Translations under genes and position numbers: made by a program | The notes under the pieces: model-generated | What the model was told of the DNA's origin: nothing | The model's database searches: none | What the model saw: only the letters and a program-made list of their open reading frames with translations | DNA from: Niveispirillum sp943370215 | GTDB taxonomy: Bacteria; Pseudomonadota; Alphaproteobacteria; Azospirillales; Azospirillaceae | DNA: 64,000 nucleotides | Reading direction: 5' to 3' | Assembly (NCBI GenBank): GCA_943370215.1 | Contig: CALRQC020000026.1 | Span: 25,084-89,083, forward strand | In this document: positions 7,014 through 15,886 of the stretch, piece after piece | Numbering within the stretch: the first letter of the stretch is position 1 | Layout of the letters: each line of letters starts with the position of its first letter

Positions 7014-9122
7014 ACCCAGCAGCAACAGGGAACGGGCGGCCAGCGGGTGGGCCTCACCGGCTGGCAGCACGCCATCCGTTTCCGCCGCCGTGTCCAGCAG
7101 CACCTGCCAAAGCGCGCCACCCGTCACTGTGGGCAGGGTGAAGGACACCGCCTCGTGGTGCGCGTTCAGCAATAATAGCAGGGTGGCATCGCTGCCCGGC
7201 CGGCGGATGCCGGTGGGCTGGGCCCGGCCATCCAGCAACATGCCCAGGCAGCGGGCATGGGGATCGTGCCAATTCTCCGGCACCATTTCCGTCGCCGCCG
7301 GGGTCAGCCAGGTGACATCCTTCACATCCAGATCGGGATGCTGCTGCCCGGTCAGGAAGCGGCCCCGGCGCAGGATCGGGTAATGTTGGCGCAGCGCGAT
7401 GCAGCGCCGCACGAAATCCCGCAGCGCCTCCCCCGCCGCATCCACGCCGGCCCAATCCAGCCAGGTCGTCTCGTTATCCTGGCAATAGGCGTTGTTGTTG
7501 CCCTGCTGGCTGTGTCCGAACTCATCGCCCGCCAGGATCATCGGTGTGCCCTGGGAGAAGATCAGCGTGGCCAGCAAATTGCGCTTCTGCCGTTCGCGCA
7601 GGGCCATTATGTCCGGGTCGTCGGTCGGCCCCTCCGCCCCATGGTTCCAGGAGAGATTGTGGGAATGGCCGTCGCGCCCCTCCTCCCCATTGGCATCATT
7701 ATGCTTGTCGTTATAGGAGACGAGATCGTTCAGGGTGAAGCCATCATGGGCGGTGATGAAATTGACCGAGGCATGGGGCCGCCGGCCCCGCCGGTTGAAG
7801 ACGGAACCGCTGGCCGTCAGCCGGTCGGCCAGTTCGGGCAACTGGCCCTCGTCCCCCTTCCAATAGGCGCGCACCGTGTCGCGGAACTTGTCGTTCCATT
7901 CCGCCCAGCCGGGCGGGAATCCCCCCACCTGATAGCCGCCGGGACCGCAATCCCACGGCTCTGCGATCAGCTTCACGCGGGACAGCACCGGGTCTTGCCG
8001 GCAACTGTCCAGAAAGCCGCCGCCTTCATCAAAACCATAGGGCTCCCGCCCCAGAATGGTGGCCAGATCGAAGCGGAAGCCATCGACATGCATTTCCTCC
8101 ACCCAATAGCGCAGACTGTCGGTCACCATCTGCAGCACGCGCGGGTGGGACAGGTTCAGCGTGTTTCCGGTGCCGGTTTCGTTGATGTAATAGCGCTGCT
8201 GGTCCGGGATCAGCCGGTAATAGCTGGCATTGTCGATGCCCTTGAAGCTCAGCGTCGGGCCCAATTCGTTGCCTTCGGCGGTGTGGTTGTAAACCACGTC
8301 CAGGATCACCTCCAGCCCGGCATCATGCAACTGGGCCACCATATGCTTGAACTCGCTGATCCCCCCGCCGCTGGTGGAATAGCCGGGTTCGGGCGCAAAG
8401 AATCCCAACGAATTATAGCCCCAGTAATTGCGCAGGCCCTTGTCCAGCAGGGGCTGATCCTGGGCGAAGGCGTGGATGGGCATCAGTTCCACGCTGGTGA
8501 CGCCAAGTGCCTTCAGATAATCCACCACCTCTTTCACCGCCAGCCCGGCATAGGTGCCGCGCAGGGCGGGGGGCACCGCGGGGTGGCGCATGGTCATGCC
8601 CTTTACATGCGCTTCGTAAAAGATCGTGCGGTCCCAGGCGATGCGGGGGCGCCGGTCACGGCCCCAGGTGAAGGCGGGGTCGATCACCCGGCATTTCGGC
8701 ATATGGGGGGCGCTGTCCCGCCGGTCGAAGCTGAGGTCCAGTGCGGAATGCCCCATGCGATAGCCGAAATGCGAGGGGTGCCAGTCAATCCGCCCCACCA
8801 GCCCCTTGGCATAGGGGTCCAGCACCAGCTTGTGCGGGTTGAAACGGTGGCCTTGCTCCGGCGCGAAAGGGCCATGCACGCGATAGGCATAGACGGCCCC
8901 CGGCCGGGCATCGGGCAGATAGCCGTGCCACACCTCGTCCGTATATTCCGGCAGGGTGATCCGCTCCAGTTCCCGCTTGCCGCTGCTATCGAACAGGCAG
9001 AGTTCCACCTTGGTGGCGTGGGCGGAAAACAGGGCGAAATTCACCCCCAACCCATCCCAGGTCGCCCCCAAGGGGTAAGGAAGCCCTTCGGTGACGCGCG
9101 ACGAACGTTTCACAATGGCCAT
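6867..9122 (-). CDS. glgX: Glycogen debranching enzyme GlgX
   Basis: A 751-residue GH13 isoamylase-type enzyme that cleaves alpha-1,6 branches of limit glycogen. An N-terminal CBM48-like domain (about 10-100) is followed by the TIM barrel with conserved region I DVVYNHTAEGN (275-285), nucleophile Asp352 in GFRFDLATILGRE, acid/base Glu388 in KLIAEPWDCG, and transition-state Asp460 in ITAHDGF. Family members usually end shortly after the C-terminal beta domain, here at about SLLLLGL. The final ~45 residues are Gln/Ala/Asp-rich, look like antisense translation of the convergent MFS gene, and suggest loss of the original stop. No other glycogen gene is in view. Confidence 0.93.
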   Translation of the reverse strand: MAIVKRSSRVTEGLPYPLGATWDGLGVNFALFSAHATKVELCLFDSSGKRELERITLPEYTDEVWHGYLPDARPGAVYAYRVHGPFAPEQGHRFNPHKLVLDPYAKGLVGRIDWHPSHFGYRMGHSALDLSFDRRDSAPHMPKCRVIDPAFTWGRDRRPRIAWDRTIFYEAHVKGMTMRHPAVPPALRGTYAGLAVKEVVDYLKALGVTSVELMPIHAFAQDQPLLDKGLRNYWGYNSLGFFAPEPGYSTSGGGISEFKHMVAQLHDAGLEVILDVVYNHTAEGNELGPTLSFKGIDNASYYRLIPDQQRYYINETGTGNTLNLSHPRVLQMVTDSLRYWVEEMHVDGFRFDLATILGREPYGFDEGGGFLDSCRQDPVLSRVKLIAEPWDCGPGGYQVGGFPPGWAEWNDKFRDTVRAYWKGDEGQLPELADRLTASGSVFNRRGRRPHASVNFITAHDGFTLNDLVSYNDKHNDANGEEGRDGHSHNLSWNHGAEGPTDDPDIMALRERQKRNLLATLIFSQGTPMILAGDEFGHSQQGNNNAYCQDNETTWLDWAGVDAAGEALRDFVRRCIALRQHYPILRRGRFLTGQQHPDLDVKDVTWLTPAATEMVPENWHDPHARCLGMLLDGRAQPTGIRRPGSDATLLLLLNAHHEAVSFTLPTVTGGALWQVLLDTAAETDGVLPAGEAHPLAARSLLLLGLQPAQPAPAHTDADQADSQQQEGDGQAAEMGDKADGGWAGQDARIAKG

Positions 9123-9414
9123 GGCGGCAGGCTCCGGGTCGGGTTGTCTGGCTGCCTGCGAACAACCCGATATGGGGCCGGGTGTTCCGCTGCGGCCCCA
9201 ATCGGCAAGCCGGATCAGCTAGGTGCACCGGTTGGTCCATCGCGTCGCGGGCAAGGCGGATGAACAGCGTATCGAGATTGCGGCCTGCCGGTCCCCTTAT
9301 GGTGGGGGTGACTGACGCCATAGTCCCTATGGCCAAACCACCATGCGCATTTCCAGCTTTTGTGTTTGAGAATTGTTTGCATTATAAGGGCGGATTTGAT
9401 TCGGGAGCAGACAG
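9123..9414 (+). promoter_or_regulatory. Divergent intergenic region with palindrome and Fur-like site
   Basis: This 292-bp gap lies between the divergent glgX and the His-rich periplasmic protein gene. It contains the inverted repeat GCCATAG-TCC-CTATGGC (9317-9333). At 9368-9386, GAGAATTGTTTGCATTATA matches 12 of 19 positions of the E. coli Fur consensus by my hand alignment. GGGAG at 9403-9407 is the ribosome binding site of the next gene, 7 bp before its ATG. The rest shows no gene. Confidence 0.35.
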
Positions 9415-10215
9415 ATGCAGATGAAGACGAAGCTGTGGGTCGGGATCGGGCTGTGTGTCACGCTGGGCGGTGCGCCGCTGGTGGTGCAGGCACAAGATGC
9501 CCATGCCGGGCACCAGGGCCATGGCGCGCCTGCCACGGCCGCGCAAGGTGGGGAAGGGGGCGAGCTTGGCGCCTTCAGCGATCTGTCGGAAGACCAGCAG
9601 TTGATGGGTTCCCTGGGCCTGATCCGGGGGCATCTGCATGTCGGGCGGGAGCTTTACACCGGCGGTCAGGCCAGTGCTGCCGTGCCGCATTTCCTGCATC
9701 CGGCTGAAGAGATTTATGAGATCGCCCGCCCGACGCTGGAGGCGCGCAAGGTCGGCTTTGACAAGCTGCTGGATGAACTGGTGGCTTTGGCCCGCAAGAA
9801 CGCGCCTGCCGCAGACGTGGCCAAGGCGCTGGACAAGGTGGAAGCCGCCCTGACCAAGGCGGAACAGACCATCGCCAAGGGAGAGGTCAACAAGCCGGGC
9901 TTCCTGGTGCCGGTCATCACCCAGTTGCTGCGCACTGCGTCGGATGAATATGCAGCGGGTTTTGAGGATGGGCGCATCGTCAGCCCGGTGGAATATCAGG
10001 ACGGGCGCGGCTTCTACACTGTCGCCAATGCCTATCTGAAAAAGCTGTCGGCCGCCATCGCGGCGCATGATCCCAAGGGCAACAGCGCCGCCGCCATGGA
10101 AAAGCTGGGTCCGGTCTGGGGCACGCTGGTGCCGCCGACCGGCCCGGCCACCCCGCCGGGTGAGGTTTCCGCACTGGTCTCCAACGTGGAACTGGCGATC
10201 AACCGTCTGCGGTGA
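9415..10215 (+). CDS. Secreted periplasmic protein, His-rich N-terminus, unknown function
   Basis: A 266-residue protein with a clear signal peptide (about 1-26, ending VVQA-QD). The mature N-terminus is DAHAGHQGHG, a possible metal-binding stretch. The rest is predicted mostly helical, with a conserved-looking motif region HLHVGRELY...AVPHFLHPAEEIYE (about 65-105) holding three His and two Glu that could bind metal or haem. The next gene, a di-haem peroxidase fused to a cupredoxin, starts 41 bp downstream, so the two probably work together in the periplasm. I do not recognise a named family. Confidence 0.75.
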   Translation: MQMKTKLWVGIGLCVTLGGAPLVVQAQDAHAGHQGHGAPATAAQGGEGGELGAFSDLSEDQQLMGSLGLIRGHLHVGRELYTGGQASAAVPHFLHPAEEIYEIARPTLEARKVGFDKLLDELVALARKNAPAADVAKALDKVEAALTKAEQTIAKGEVNKPGFLVPVITQLLRTASDEYAAGFEDGRIVSPVEYQDGRGFYTVANAYLKKLSAAIAAHDPKGNSAAAMEKLGPVWGTLVPPTGPATPPGEVSALVSNVELAINRLR

Positions 10216-10256
10216 TAGGCAAGCGGGCATATTGAGGGGGAAGGGGATCGGGTTTC

Positions 10257-11582
10257 ATGCGTTTGTTGCGTCACGCCGTGTTGTGCCTGGGCCTGGCCCT
10301 TGCTGCCGGTACCAGCGCTGGCCCGGTCCTCTCCGCCACCAGCCCCACGTCCCCGCCTGTGCTGACCGACTGGCGACGGCCCGACAGCGCGCCTTTCCCG
10401 CCGGATAATCCCTTTTCCCAGGCCAAGCTGGCCTTGGGGCAGCGCCTGTTCAACGACAAGCGCCTGTCCGGCAGCAATACACAGTCCTGCATATCCTGCC
10501 ACAGCCCGGCGATGGGTTTTGCGGACGGGTTGCCGCTGGCGGTGGGGGAGGCGGGCAAGGCCGGGCCGATGCATACCCCCACCTTGTGGAATCTGGCCTG
10601 GACCGAACAGCTTTTCTGGGATGGCCGGGCCGGTAGCCTGGAGAAGCAGGCCCTGGGCCCGATCGCCAACCCAATTGAGATGAACCAGGATCTGGCCAGC
10701 CTGCCGGGTGAACTGTCCGGTGATGCCGATCTGTTGGCGGCCTTTGCCGCCGCCTTCCCGCAGGAACCGCGGATCACCCTGGACAATATCGCCAAGGCGA
10801 TTGCCATTTACGAACGCACCCTGGTATCGCCGGAAACCGCGTTCGACCGCTATGTGGCCGGTGATGCACAGGCCCTTTCACCGGCAGCCAAGCGTGGCTT
10901 TGCCCTGTTCGCCGGCAAGGCCGGCTGTGCCAATTGCCATAAGGGCTGGGCCTTCACCGATGGCGCCTTCCACGATATCGGCCTGATCGGCACGGGGCCG
11001 GGCCGTGGCGGGGTGGTGGGGCACAAGGAACTGTTCAATAGCTGGAAAACCCCCACCTTGCGGGAAATCGGGCGCACCGCCCCCTATATGCATGATGGCT
11101 CGATCCCGGACCTGGAAGGGGTGCTGCACCATTACGTCTCCGGCATCATCGATCGGCCCACCCTGTCGCCTGACCTGCCGCGCAAGCTGGATCTGACCCG
11201 CCAGGAACAGGATGACATTCTGGCTTTCCTGGCGACGCTGGATGCGGCCCCCGACGCAGCACCGGTCAAGGTGGCCGCTATAGCCGCCGCTGATCCGCTG
11301 GCGCCTGCTGCCGGTACCGCGCCGACGCGGGTGGAGGTGACGCAGCGGGACACGGCCTTCTCCGTCCCTGCTGTGCGGTTGAAGAAGGGGGGCACGCTGG
11401 TCATCCATAATGACGATACGCGGGTCCACAATATCCGCGTCTTCTCCGCCGACATGGATTACGACAGCGGTGTGCAGGATCCCGGCCAGTCGGTGGAAGT
11501 CCTGTTCGACCATGAAGGCCGTTTCCGTGCGGTCTGCAATATCCACCCCAAGATGCGCCTTGGGGTGGAGGTGGTGCCGTAA
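10257..11582 (+). CDS. Di-haem cytochrome c peroxidase (MauG/CcpA type) fused to a cupredoxin domain
   Basis: A 441-residue secreted protein with a signal peptide (about 1-27). Two c-type haem sites are visible: CISCH (78-82) and CANCH (224-228), in the arrangement of bacterial di-haem peroxidases and MauG. The C-terminal ~90 residues form a plastocyanin-like domain with candidate type 1 copper ligands His391 (in TRVHNIRVF) and Cys427, His430, Met433 in CNIHPKM. Such a fusion could pass electrons from copper to the haems within one chain. Periplasmic peroxide reduction or oxidation of a partner protein are the likely roles. A strong hairpin begins at its stop codon. Confidence 0.9.
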   Translation: MRLLRHAVLCLGLALAAGTSAGPVLSATSPTSPPVLTDWRRPDSAPFPPDNPFSQAKLALGQRLFNDKRLSGSNTQSCISCHSPAMGFADGLPLAVGEAGKAGPMHTPTLWNLAWTEQLFWDGRAGSLEKQALGPIANPIEMNQDLASLPGELSGDADLLAAFAAAFPQEPRITLDNIAKAIAIYERTLVSPETAFDRYVAGDAQALSPAAKRGFALFAGKAGCANCHKGWAFTDGAFHDIGLIGTGPGRGGVVGHKELFNSWKTPTLREIGRTAPYMHDGSIPDLEGVLHHYVSGIIDRPTLSPDLPRKLDLTRQEQDDILAFLATLDAAPDAAPVKVAAIAAADPLAPAAGTAPTRVEVTQRDTAFSVPAVRLKKGGTLVIHNDDTRVHNIRVFSADMDYDSGVQDPGQSVEVLFDHEGRFRAVCNIHPKMRLGVEVVP

Positions 11583-11616
11583 TCGCAAGAGCCGGGGATC
11601 ATGGCCCTTGCGATTA
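11580..11616. terminator. Strong hairpin between convergent genes
   Basis: TAATCGCAAG (11580-11589) pairs with CTTGCGATTA (11607-11616); after one mismatch the stem continues with GCC/GGC. The first arm includes the peroxidase stop codon. It sits before the convergent DUF4198 gene stop (11633). There is no T-run on either side, so it may act bidirectionally or stabilise the 3' ends. Confidence 0.6.
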
Positions 11617-11632
11617 CCCGTGCCGCTTGCGG

Positions 11633-12373
11633 TCACTCTTCCGCGTGTGGCAGCACGAAAGAAAGGGTGGCCAGATGTTCATCATGGTCCACCAGCTTGG
11701 GCTCTGCCGGGCTGGCGACATAGGTTGCGGCGATAACGTTCAGACCCTGGTTCCGTAGGGTCACCGTCACCACGCCATCGGCGTCGGTCTTCTGCGGTTC
11801 CTGGTCGGGATCGGTCACCAGATCGCGCTGCACGGACACGCCGGCCTGCGGCTTGCCCTGGAACAGCACACGCAGCTTCAGCGGTTTGCCCATTTCCGTC
11901 GGGATCGCCTCCAGCGGTACCACCTGCAGCGTGTGGCCGGGCAGGGCCGGCATCGGCTTGGTGGGCTGGCCGGTCAGATGCACGGCATATTTATAGGTAT
12001 GCTCGGCCCGCACGGCATCCGGTACCTTGTCCCGCCCGGCATTGTGCCATTTGCCGTCGGGTGCCTTGGTCCAGTTGCCATTATCCATGATGGCGGCCAG
12101 GGCCACGGCCGGCCCCTTGGATTCTGCCAGCACGATGGGGCCGGCGGCGCGCAGGGCGGTGTCCACCGGCTGCCAGTTGGCATCATAGCCGGTGGTGGCT
12201 TTGATCAGCGGCAGCCGCTTCACCATGTCCAGGTCATCGGCGCCGATGCCATAGATCAGTGCGGTCTGCTTGGCGCGCTGGGCGAACCAGATGCCATGGG
12301 CCTCTGCGGGGATGGTGGCGGCAAATCCGGTCAGCGTGGCCACTGCCAGGGCACTGCGCATCAGTTTTTTCAT
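11633..12373 (-). CDS. DUF4198 (NikM-like) periplasmic protein
   Basis: A 246-residue protein starting MKKLMRSALAVATLTGFAATIPAEAHGIWF. The signal peptide ends at AEA, so the mature protein begins with His (HGIWFAQR), a hallmark of DUF4198/NikM-like proteins, where the exposed N-terminal His is thought to bind metal. The middle is beta-rich, and residues about 165-235 resemble an Ig-like/CarboxypepD_reg fold (DADGVVTVTLRNQGLNVIAATY). The longer reading start at 12565 has no signal sequence at its N-terminus and is rejected. It is divergent from the second TonB receptor, a common pairing for metal uptake. Confidence 0.82.
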   Translation of the reverse strand: MKKLMRSALAVATLTGFAATIPAEAHGIWFAQRAKQTALIYGIGADDLDMVKRLPLIKATTGYDANWQPVDTALRAAGPIVLAESKGPAVALAAIMDNGNWTKAPDGKWHNAGRDKVPDAVRAEHTYKYAVHLTGQPTKPMPALPGHTLQVVPLEAIPTEMGKPLKLRVLFQGKPQAGVSVQRDLVTDPDQEPQKTDADGVVTVTLRNQGLNVIAATYVASPAEPKLVDHDEHLATLSFVLPHAEE

Positions 12374-12657
12374 ATCCCGATCCTGTCCATCCGGGGCCTG
12401 CTTGTGCCAAGCGCCATCGCCGACCTGTGCCCCTTGTCTGAAAAGTTTAGACCAGGCTGAGGGTATGATTGCCGGAAAAGCCGGGGGAGAGACGGAATTT
12501 TCCACTGAAGGCAATGACGATGCGGCCAGATATATCGCACGTCGCACGGGGGCTGTATATCCCATATATTGAAATACTATTCCTTAATATGAATTTTTTA
12601 TTGACTTCCCGACAACTCTCTCATACTCAGACAAATATAACAAAAAGTACGGGAGGA
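12374..12657 (+). promoter_or_regulatory. Divergent promoter region of the DUF4198 gene and the second TonB receptor
   Basis: The first part of the 515-bp gap between the divergent starts turns strongly AT-rich at about 12540-12650. A candidate promoter for the receptor is TTGACT (12601-12606) and CATACT (12622-12627) with a 15-bp spacer, slightly short. Short open frames here (for example 12469-12750) lack ribosome binding sites and recognisable content, so I see no gene. Confidence 0.4.
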
Positions 12658-12865
12658 CCGATCGCAAGATCGGCGCACCTAAAAAGGTGCCTATGCAGTT
12701 GCAGTGACGTTCCAGCCGGTCAGGCTGGTCATTCCCTTGTTGCATCTTAACCGCCCGGCCCCTGAAACGGGGCCGCATGGGGGGGGGGTATGTGCGGACG
12801 GGGGGGACTGGCCGTGTCGGACCGAAGCCAATAATCAACAATCAAACCCGTCCCTTAGAGGACGG
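12658..12865 (+). ncRNA. Hairpin-rich 5' leader of the second TonB receptor (candidate cis-regulatory RNA)
   Basis: Five perfect stems lie in about 210 nt: CCGATC-GCAA-GATCGG (12658-12673, a GNRA tetraloop); GCACCT-AAAA-AGGTGC (12675-12690); CCAGCC-N5-GGCTGG (12712-12728); CGGCCCC-N6-GGGGCCG (12756-12775); and CCGTCC-N6-GGACGG (12848-12865). ATGCA (12693-12697) can also pair with TGCAT (12741-12745), enclosing the third stem. The last stem ends just before the receptor's ribosome binding site (GGGGAGGA, about 12876-12883). This looks like a structured leader RNA, but I do not recognise a known riboswitch class. Confidence 0.45.
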
Positions 12866-12888
12866 ATGCGGCATAGGGGAGGACCAGA

Positions 12889-15846
12889 ATGCTCCAGAAC
12901 CGTGGGCGTTTTTTCCCATTCAACCGTTCCAGCGCCTCCATACTGGCGCTGGGGATTGCCATGGCTGCGGCGGCCCCCGCCATTGCCGTCGCCCAGGAAG
13001 CGCCGCCGGCCGAAGGGGCGCTGGACGAGATCATCGTTACCGGCTTCCGCGCCTCGCTCAACAGCGCACTGAACCAGAAGCGCAACGAGACGGCCGCCAT
13101 TGACAGCATCGTGGCTGAGGATATCGGCAAGTTCCCCGACAGCAACCTGGCGGAATCCATGCAGCGCGTGCCGGGTGTGGCGCTGGCACGCGGTGATGGT
13201 GGGGAAGGGCGCAACATCTCCGTCCGGGGCTTGGGTGCAGCCTTCACCCGCGTCCGCATCAATGGCATGGAAGGCACCTCGCAGACCGGTTCGTCGGATA
13301 TCTATGGCGCCGGCAATGCCGGGCGCAGCTTTGATTTCAATGTCTTTTCCACAGAAATCTTCTCTGCGTTGGCCGTGCGCAAGACGCCGTCGGCAGATAC
13401 GGAGGAGGGATCGCTGGGCGCCACGGTCGATCTCAGCGCGCCTAAGCCATTTGACAGCCGGGAAAAGACGGTGGTCACCGCCACGTTGAAGAGTGTGTAT
13501 AATCAGGTATCGGACAAGTCAGACCCCCGCGCCTCCCTGCTGGTGTCGCACAAGTTCGGCGATCAGGAACAGTTCGGTGTGCTGGGTTCCTTCGCCTATC
13601 AAAAGCGCCATATCCGGGAGGTCGGCTATTCCGCTGTCGATATCCTGTCGGCCAACACCAATGGCCTGTTCTGCTCGCCGCTGGGTGTGACGCCGATCTA
13701 TCCCAATGTGCCGGCCAAAGGCTCTTCCAGCACAATGTGTTCCACCAACAACCCGCGTACCGGGTCGGTGGATGCCTATAACACCATCCTGGGCTTGCGC
13801 CGGGCTGACCAGCCCAACACGCCGGGCAGCGGGGCCTTCCTGCCCCGCATCCCGCGTTACCTGAATTCCGAACAGGATCAGGAACGGCTGGGCGCCAGCC
13901 TGACCCTGCAATATAAGCCGGACGAGATGACGGATATCTCGCTGGATGGGCTTTATTCCCGCTTCGATGTGACCCGTCGGGACAATTACATTGCCGGTCT
14001 TTCCTTTGCCCGTTCCATCACCAACAATGGCCAGCCCATGGTCTCGGTACGGGATGCGAAGTTCGACGATAAGGGCTCCCTGGTCTATGGCGTCTTCGAC
14101 GGGGTGGATGTGCGATCCGAAGGGCTGGTCGACCGTTTCGTCTCCAGCTTCAAGCAGGCCAATCTGAATTTCCGGCATGAGTTCGACAATAATTTTGAAA
14201 TCAGTGGCTTGCTGGGCTTCAACCGGTCGGAGCTGGATGGGCGCAAGCGGTTCCAGACCTTCATGGATGTCATTGACAGCGATAATTTCACCATCGATTA
14301 CCGGGATGGTGGTTCCGTGCCGAAGCTGGGCTTCGGCTTTGATGTCGCCAATCCGGCCAATTTCCTTTATGGCCCGGCCGGGGCGGATGGCACGGTGACC
14401 GGCGGTTTCAGCCCGCAGGGCCGCCCGCTGACCCAGAAGACCGACAATCTGACCGCCAACCTGAACCTCGCCTACCGGCTGGCGGATGGCTATACGCTGA
14501 AGCTGGGCGGCCAGTTCCGCGAGAGCGATTATGTCGCCACGGCGGTGCGGGAATATCTGTCGGATGTGCAGGTGCGCAACCTGCCCGCCGGCACCAGCCT
14601 TTCTTCCATCACCCGCCAGATCAAGGGGCTGGATGATCTCTGGGGACATAATGCCCCGGCAAGCTGGGCCGCCATCGATCCGGAGAAATTCGCCAAGCTG
14701 TTCGATACCGACAGCATCCGTACCTGTGACGAGAGCTGCGGCGGGGCCCGCACCCGGGTGAAGGAACGGGTGAAGAGCGCCTATGTGATGGGTACCTTTG
14801 ATCTGACCGATCACCTGCCTCTGCCGGTGCGCGGTGATCTCGGCGTGCGCTACGTGAAAACCACGATGGACACCTCGGGTTACATCACCGTGGCACCGCC
14901 GGCCGGCACCAGTTCGCCCACCAATCTGGTCGGCCGGCTGGCGGAAGCCAGGAACAGCTATGATGATTGGCTGCCCTCGGCCAATGTGGTGGTGGAAGCG
15001 GCGGATGATGTGCTGCTGCGCTTCTCTGCGGCCAAGGTGATGGCACGGCCGGAACTGGGGGTCTTGACCCCGACCAGCGGGGTGACCGCCACCACCCGTG
15101 TCGGCAATATCAACAACCCCTATCTGGACCCGATCCGCGCCAACACGTTCGATGCCGGTGTGGAATGGTATTTCCGTCCCGGCTCGCTGCTGTCCTTTGC
15201 CTATTTCTACAAGGACATCAAAAGCTTCATCCAGAATGTCAACAGCCAGGCCCCCTTCAATACGCTGGGCCTGCCGGCGGCCCTGCTGGAGGGAACCAAC
15301 ACCTCGCCGAACGAGATTTTCACCATCTCCCAGCCTTTCAACACGCCGGGTGGGCCGCTGAAAGGGTTTGAGGTGAATGCCCAGATTCCCTTCACCTTCC
15401 TGGAGGACAGCTTCTTCGCCAATTTCGGTATGCTGGCCAATTATACCCGCGTTTCCTCCACCATCGATTATATCCTTGCCAGTGCCGGGGGCGTGCCGAC
15501 GGTGACCACCAAGGCCGATCTGATCGGCCTGTCGAAGAACACCTTCTCCGGCACGCTTTATTACGAGGATGAGAAATTCTCCATCCGGGCCACGGCCAAT
15601 TACCGCGACAGTTTCATTCGCGGCATCCCGGCCTCCCCCGGCAGCGACCTGCAGGGCAATGCGCCGACCCTCTATGTCGATGCCTCGGCCTCCTACAATC
15701 TCACCGATCAGGTGAAGCTGATCCTGGAGGCGACCAACCTGACGGATGAGCAGAACCGGCTTTATATCGACAGCAAGCGCAAGGATACGCTGTTCGAAAC
15801 CCGGATCGGCCGTACCGTCACGGCCGGCGTGAATGTGAAGTTCTGA
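12889..15846 (+). CDS. TonB-dependent outer-membrane receptor
   Basis: A 985-residue receptor with a long signal peptide (about 1-36, cleaved near AVA-QE). The TonB box is DEIIVTG (about 45-51). The plug carries EDIGKFPDSNLAESMQRVPGV and RNISVRGLG, followed by a large barrel that ends with the C-terminal Phe (NVKF). Two Cys pairs in extracellular-loop-like regions (about 262/281 and 617/621) may form disulfides. It belongs to the same Caulobacter/Xanthomonas receptor class as the one at 1.5 kb but is longer. The divergent DUF4198 gene hints at a metal or metal-chelate ligand; this is inference. The start is fixed by GGGGAGGA upstream. Confidence 0.93.
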   Translation: MLQNRGRFFPFNRSSASILALGIAMAAAAPAIAVAQEAPPAEGALDEIIVTGFRASLNSALNQKRNETAAIDSIVAEDIGKFPDSNLAESMQRVPGVALARGDGGEGRNISVRGLGAAFTRVRINGMEGTSQTGSSDIYGAGNAGRSFDFNVFSTEIFSALAVRKTPSADTEEGSLGATVDLSAPKPFDSREKTVVTATLKSVYNQVSDKSDPRASLLVSHKFGDQEQFGVLGSFAYQKRHIREVGYSAVDILSANTNGLFCSPLGVTPIYPNVPAKGSSSTMCSTNNPRTGSVDAYNTILGLRRADQPNTPGSGAFLPRIPRYLNSEQDQERLGASLTLQYKPDEMTDISLDGLYSRFDVTRRDNYIAGLSFARSITNNGQPMVSVRDAKFDDKGSLVYGVFDGVDVRSEGLVDRFVSSFKQANLNFRHEFDNNFEISGLLGFNRSELDGRKRFQTFMDVIDSDNFTIDYRDGGSVPKLGFGFDVANPANFLYGPAGADGTVTGGFSPQGRPLTQKTDNLTANLNLAYRLADGYTLKLGGQFRESDYVATAVREYLSDVQVRNLPAGTSLSSITRQIKGLDDLWGHNAPASWAAIDPEKFAKLFDTDSIRTCDESCGGARTRVKERVKSAYVMGTFDLTDHLPLPVRGDLGVRYVKTTMDTSGYITVAPPAGTSSPTNLVGRLAEARNSYDDWLPSANVVVEAADDVLLRFSAAKVMARPELGVLTPTSGVTATTRVGNINNPYLDPIRANTFDAGVEWYFRPGSLLSFAYFYKDIKSFIQNVNSQAPFNTLGLPAALLEGTNTSPNEIFTISQPFNTPGGPLKGFEVNAQIPFTFLEDSFFANFGMLANYTRVSSTIDYILASAGGVPTVTTKADLIGLSKNTFSGTLYYEDEKFSIRATANYRDSFIRGIPASPGSDLQGNAPTLYVDASASYNLTDQVKLILEATNLTDEQNRLYIDSKRKDTLFETRIGRTVTAGVNVKF

Positions 15847-15860
15847 AGCGTGTTTTTTGT

Positions 15861-15886
15861 CCTGGCCCCCGGATCAGGGGGCCAGG
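15861..15886. terminator. Long GC hairpin at the convergent gene ends
   Basis: CCTGGCCCCC (15861-15870), loop GGATCA, GGGGGCCAGG (15877-15886): a perfect 10-bp stem 14 bp after the receptor stop. It overlaps the last codons of the convergent hydrolase gene. TTTTTT lies before it on the + strand, not after, so it is not a textbook intrinsic terminator for the receptor. Confidence 0.55.

Noticed and set aside
7257..9263. 668-codon + strand frame opposite GlgX
   Set aside because: No recognisable family; GlgX on the other strand has all catalytic motifs.
9182..9424. Possible 80-codon gene upstream of the His-rich periplasmic protein
   Set aside because: No ribosome binding site, random-looking composition, and it overlaps the start of the next gene.
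12469..12750. Possible 93-codon gene in the divergent gap
   Set aside because: No ribosome binding site or family likeness, and it runs into the hairpin-rich leader.
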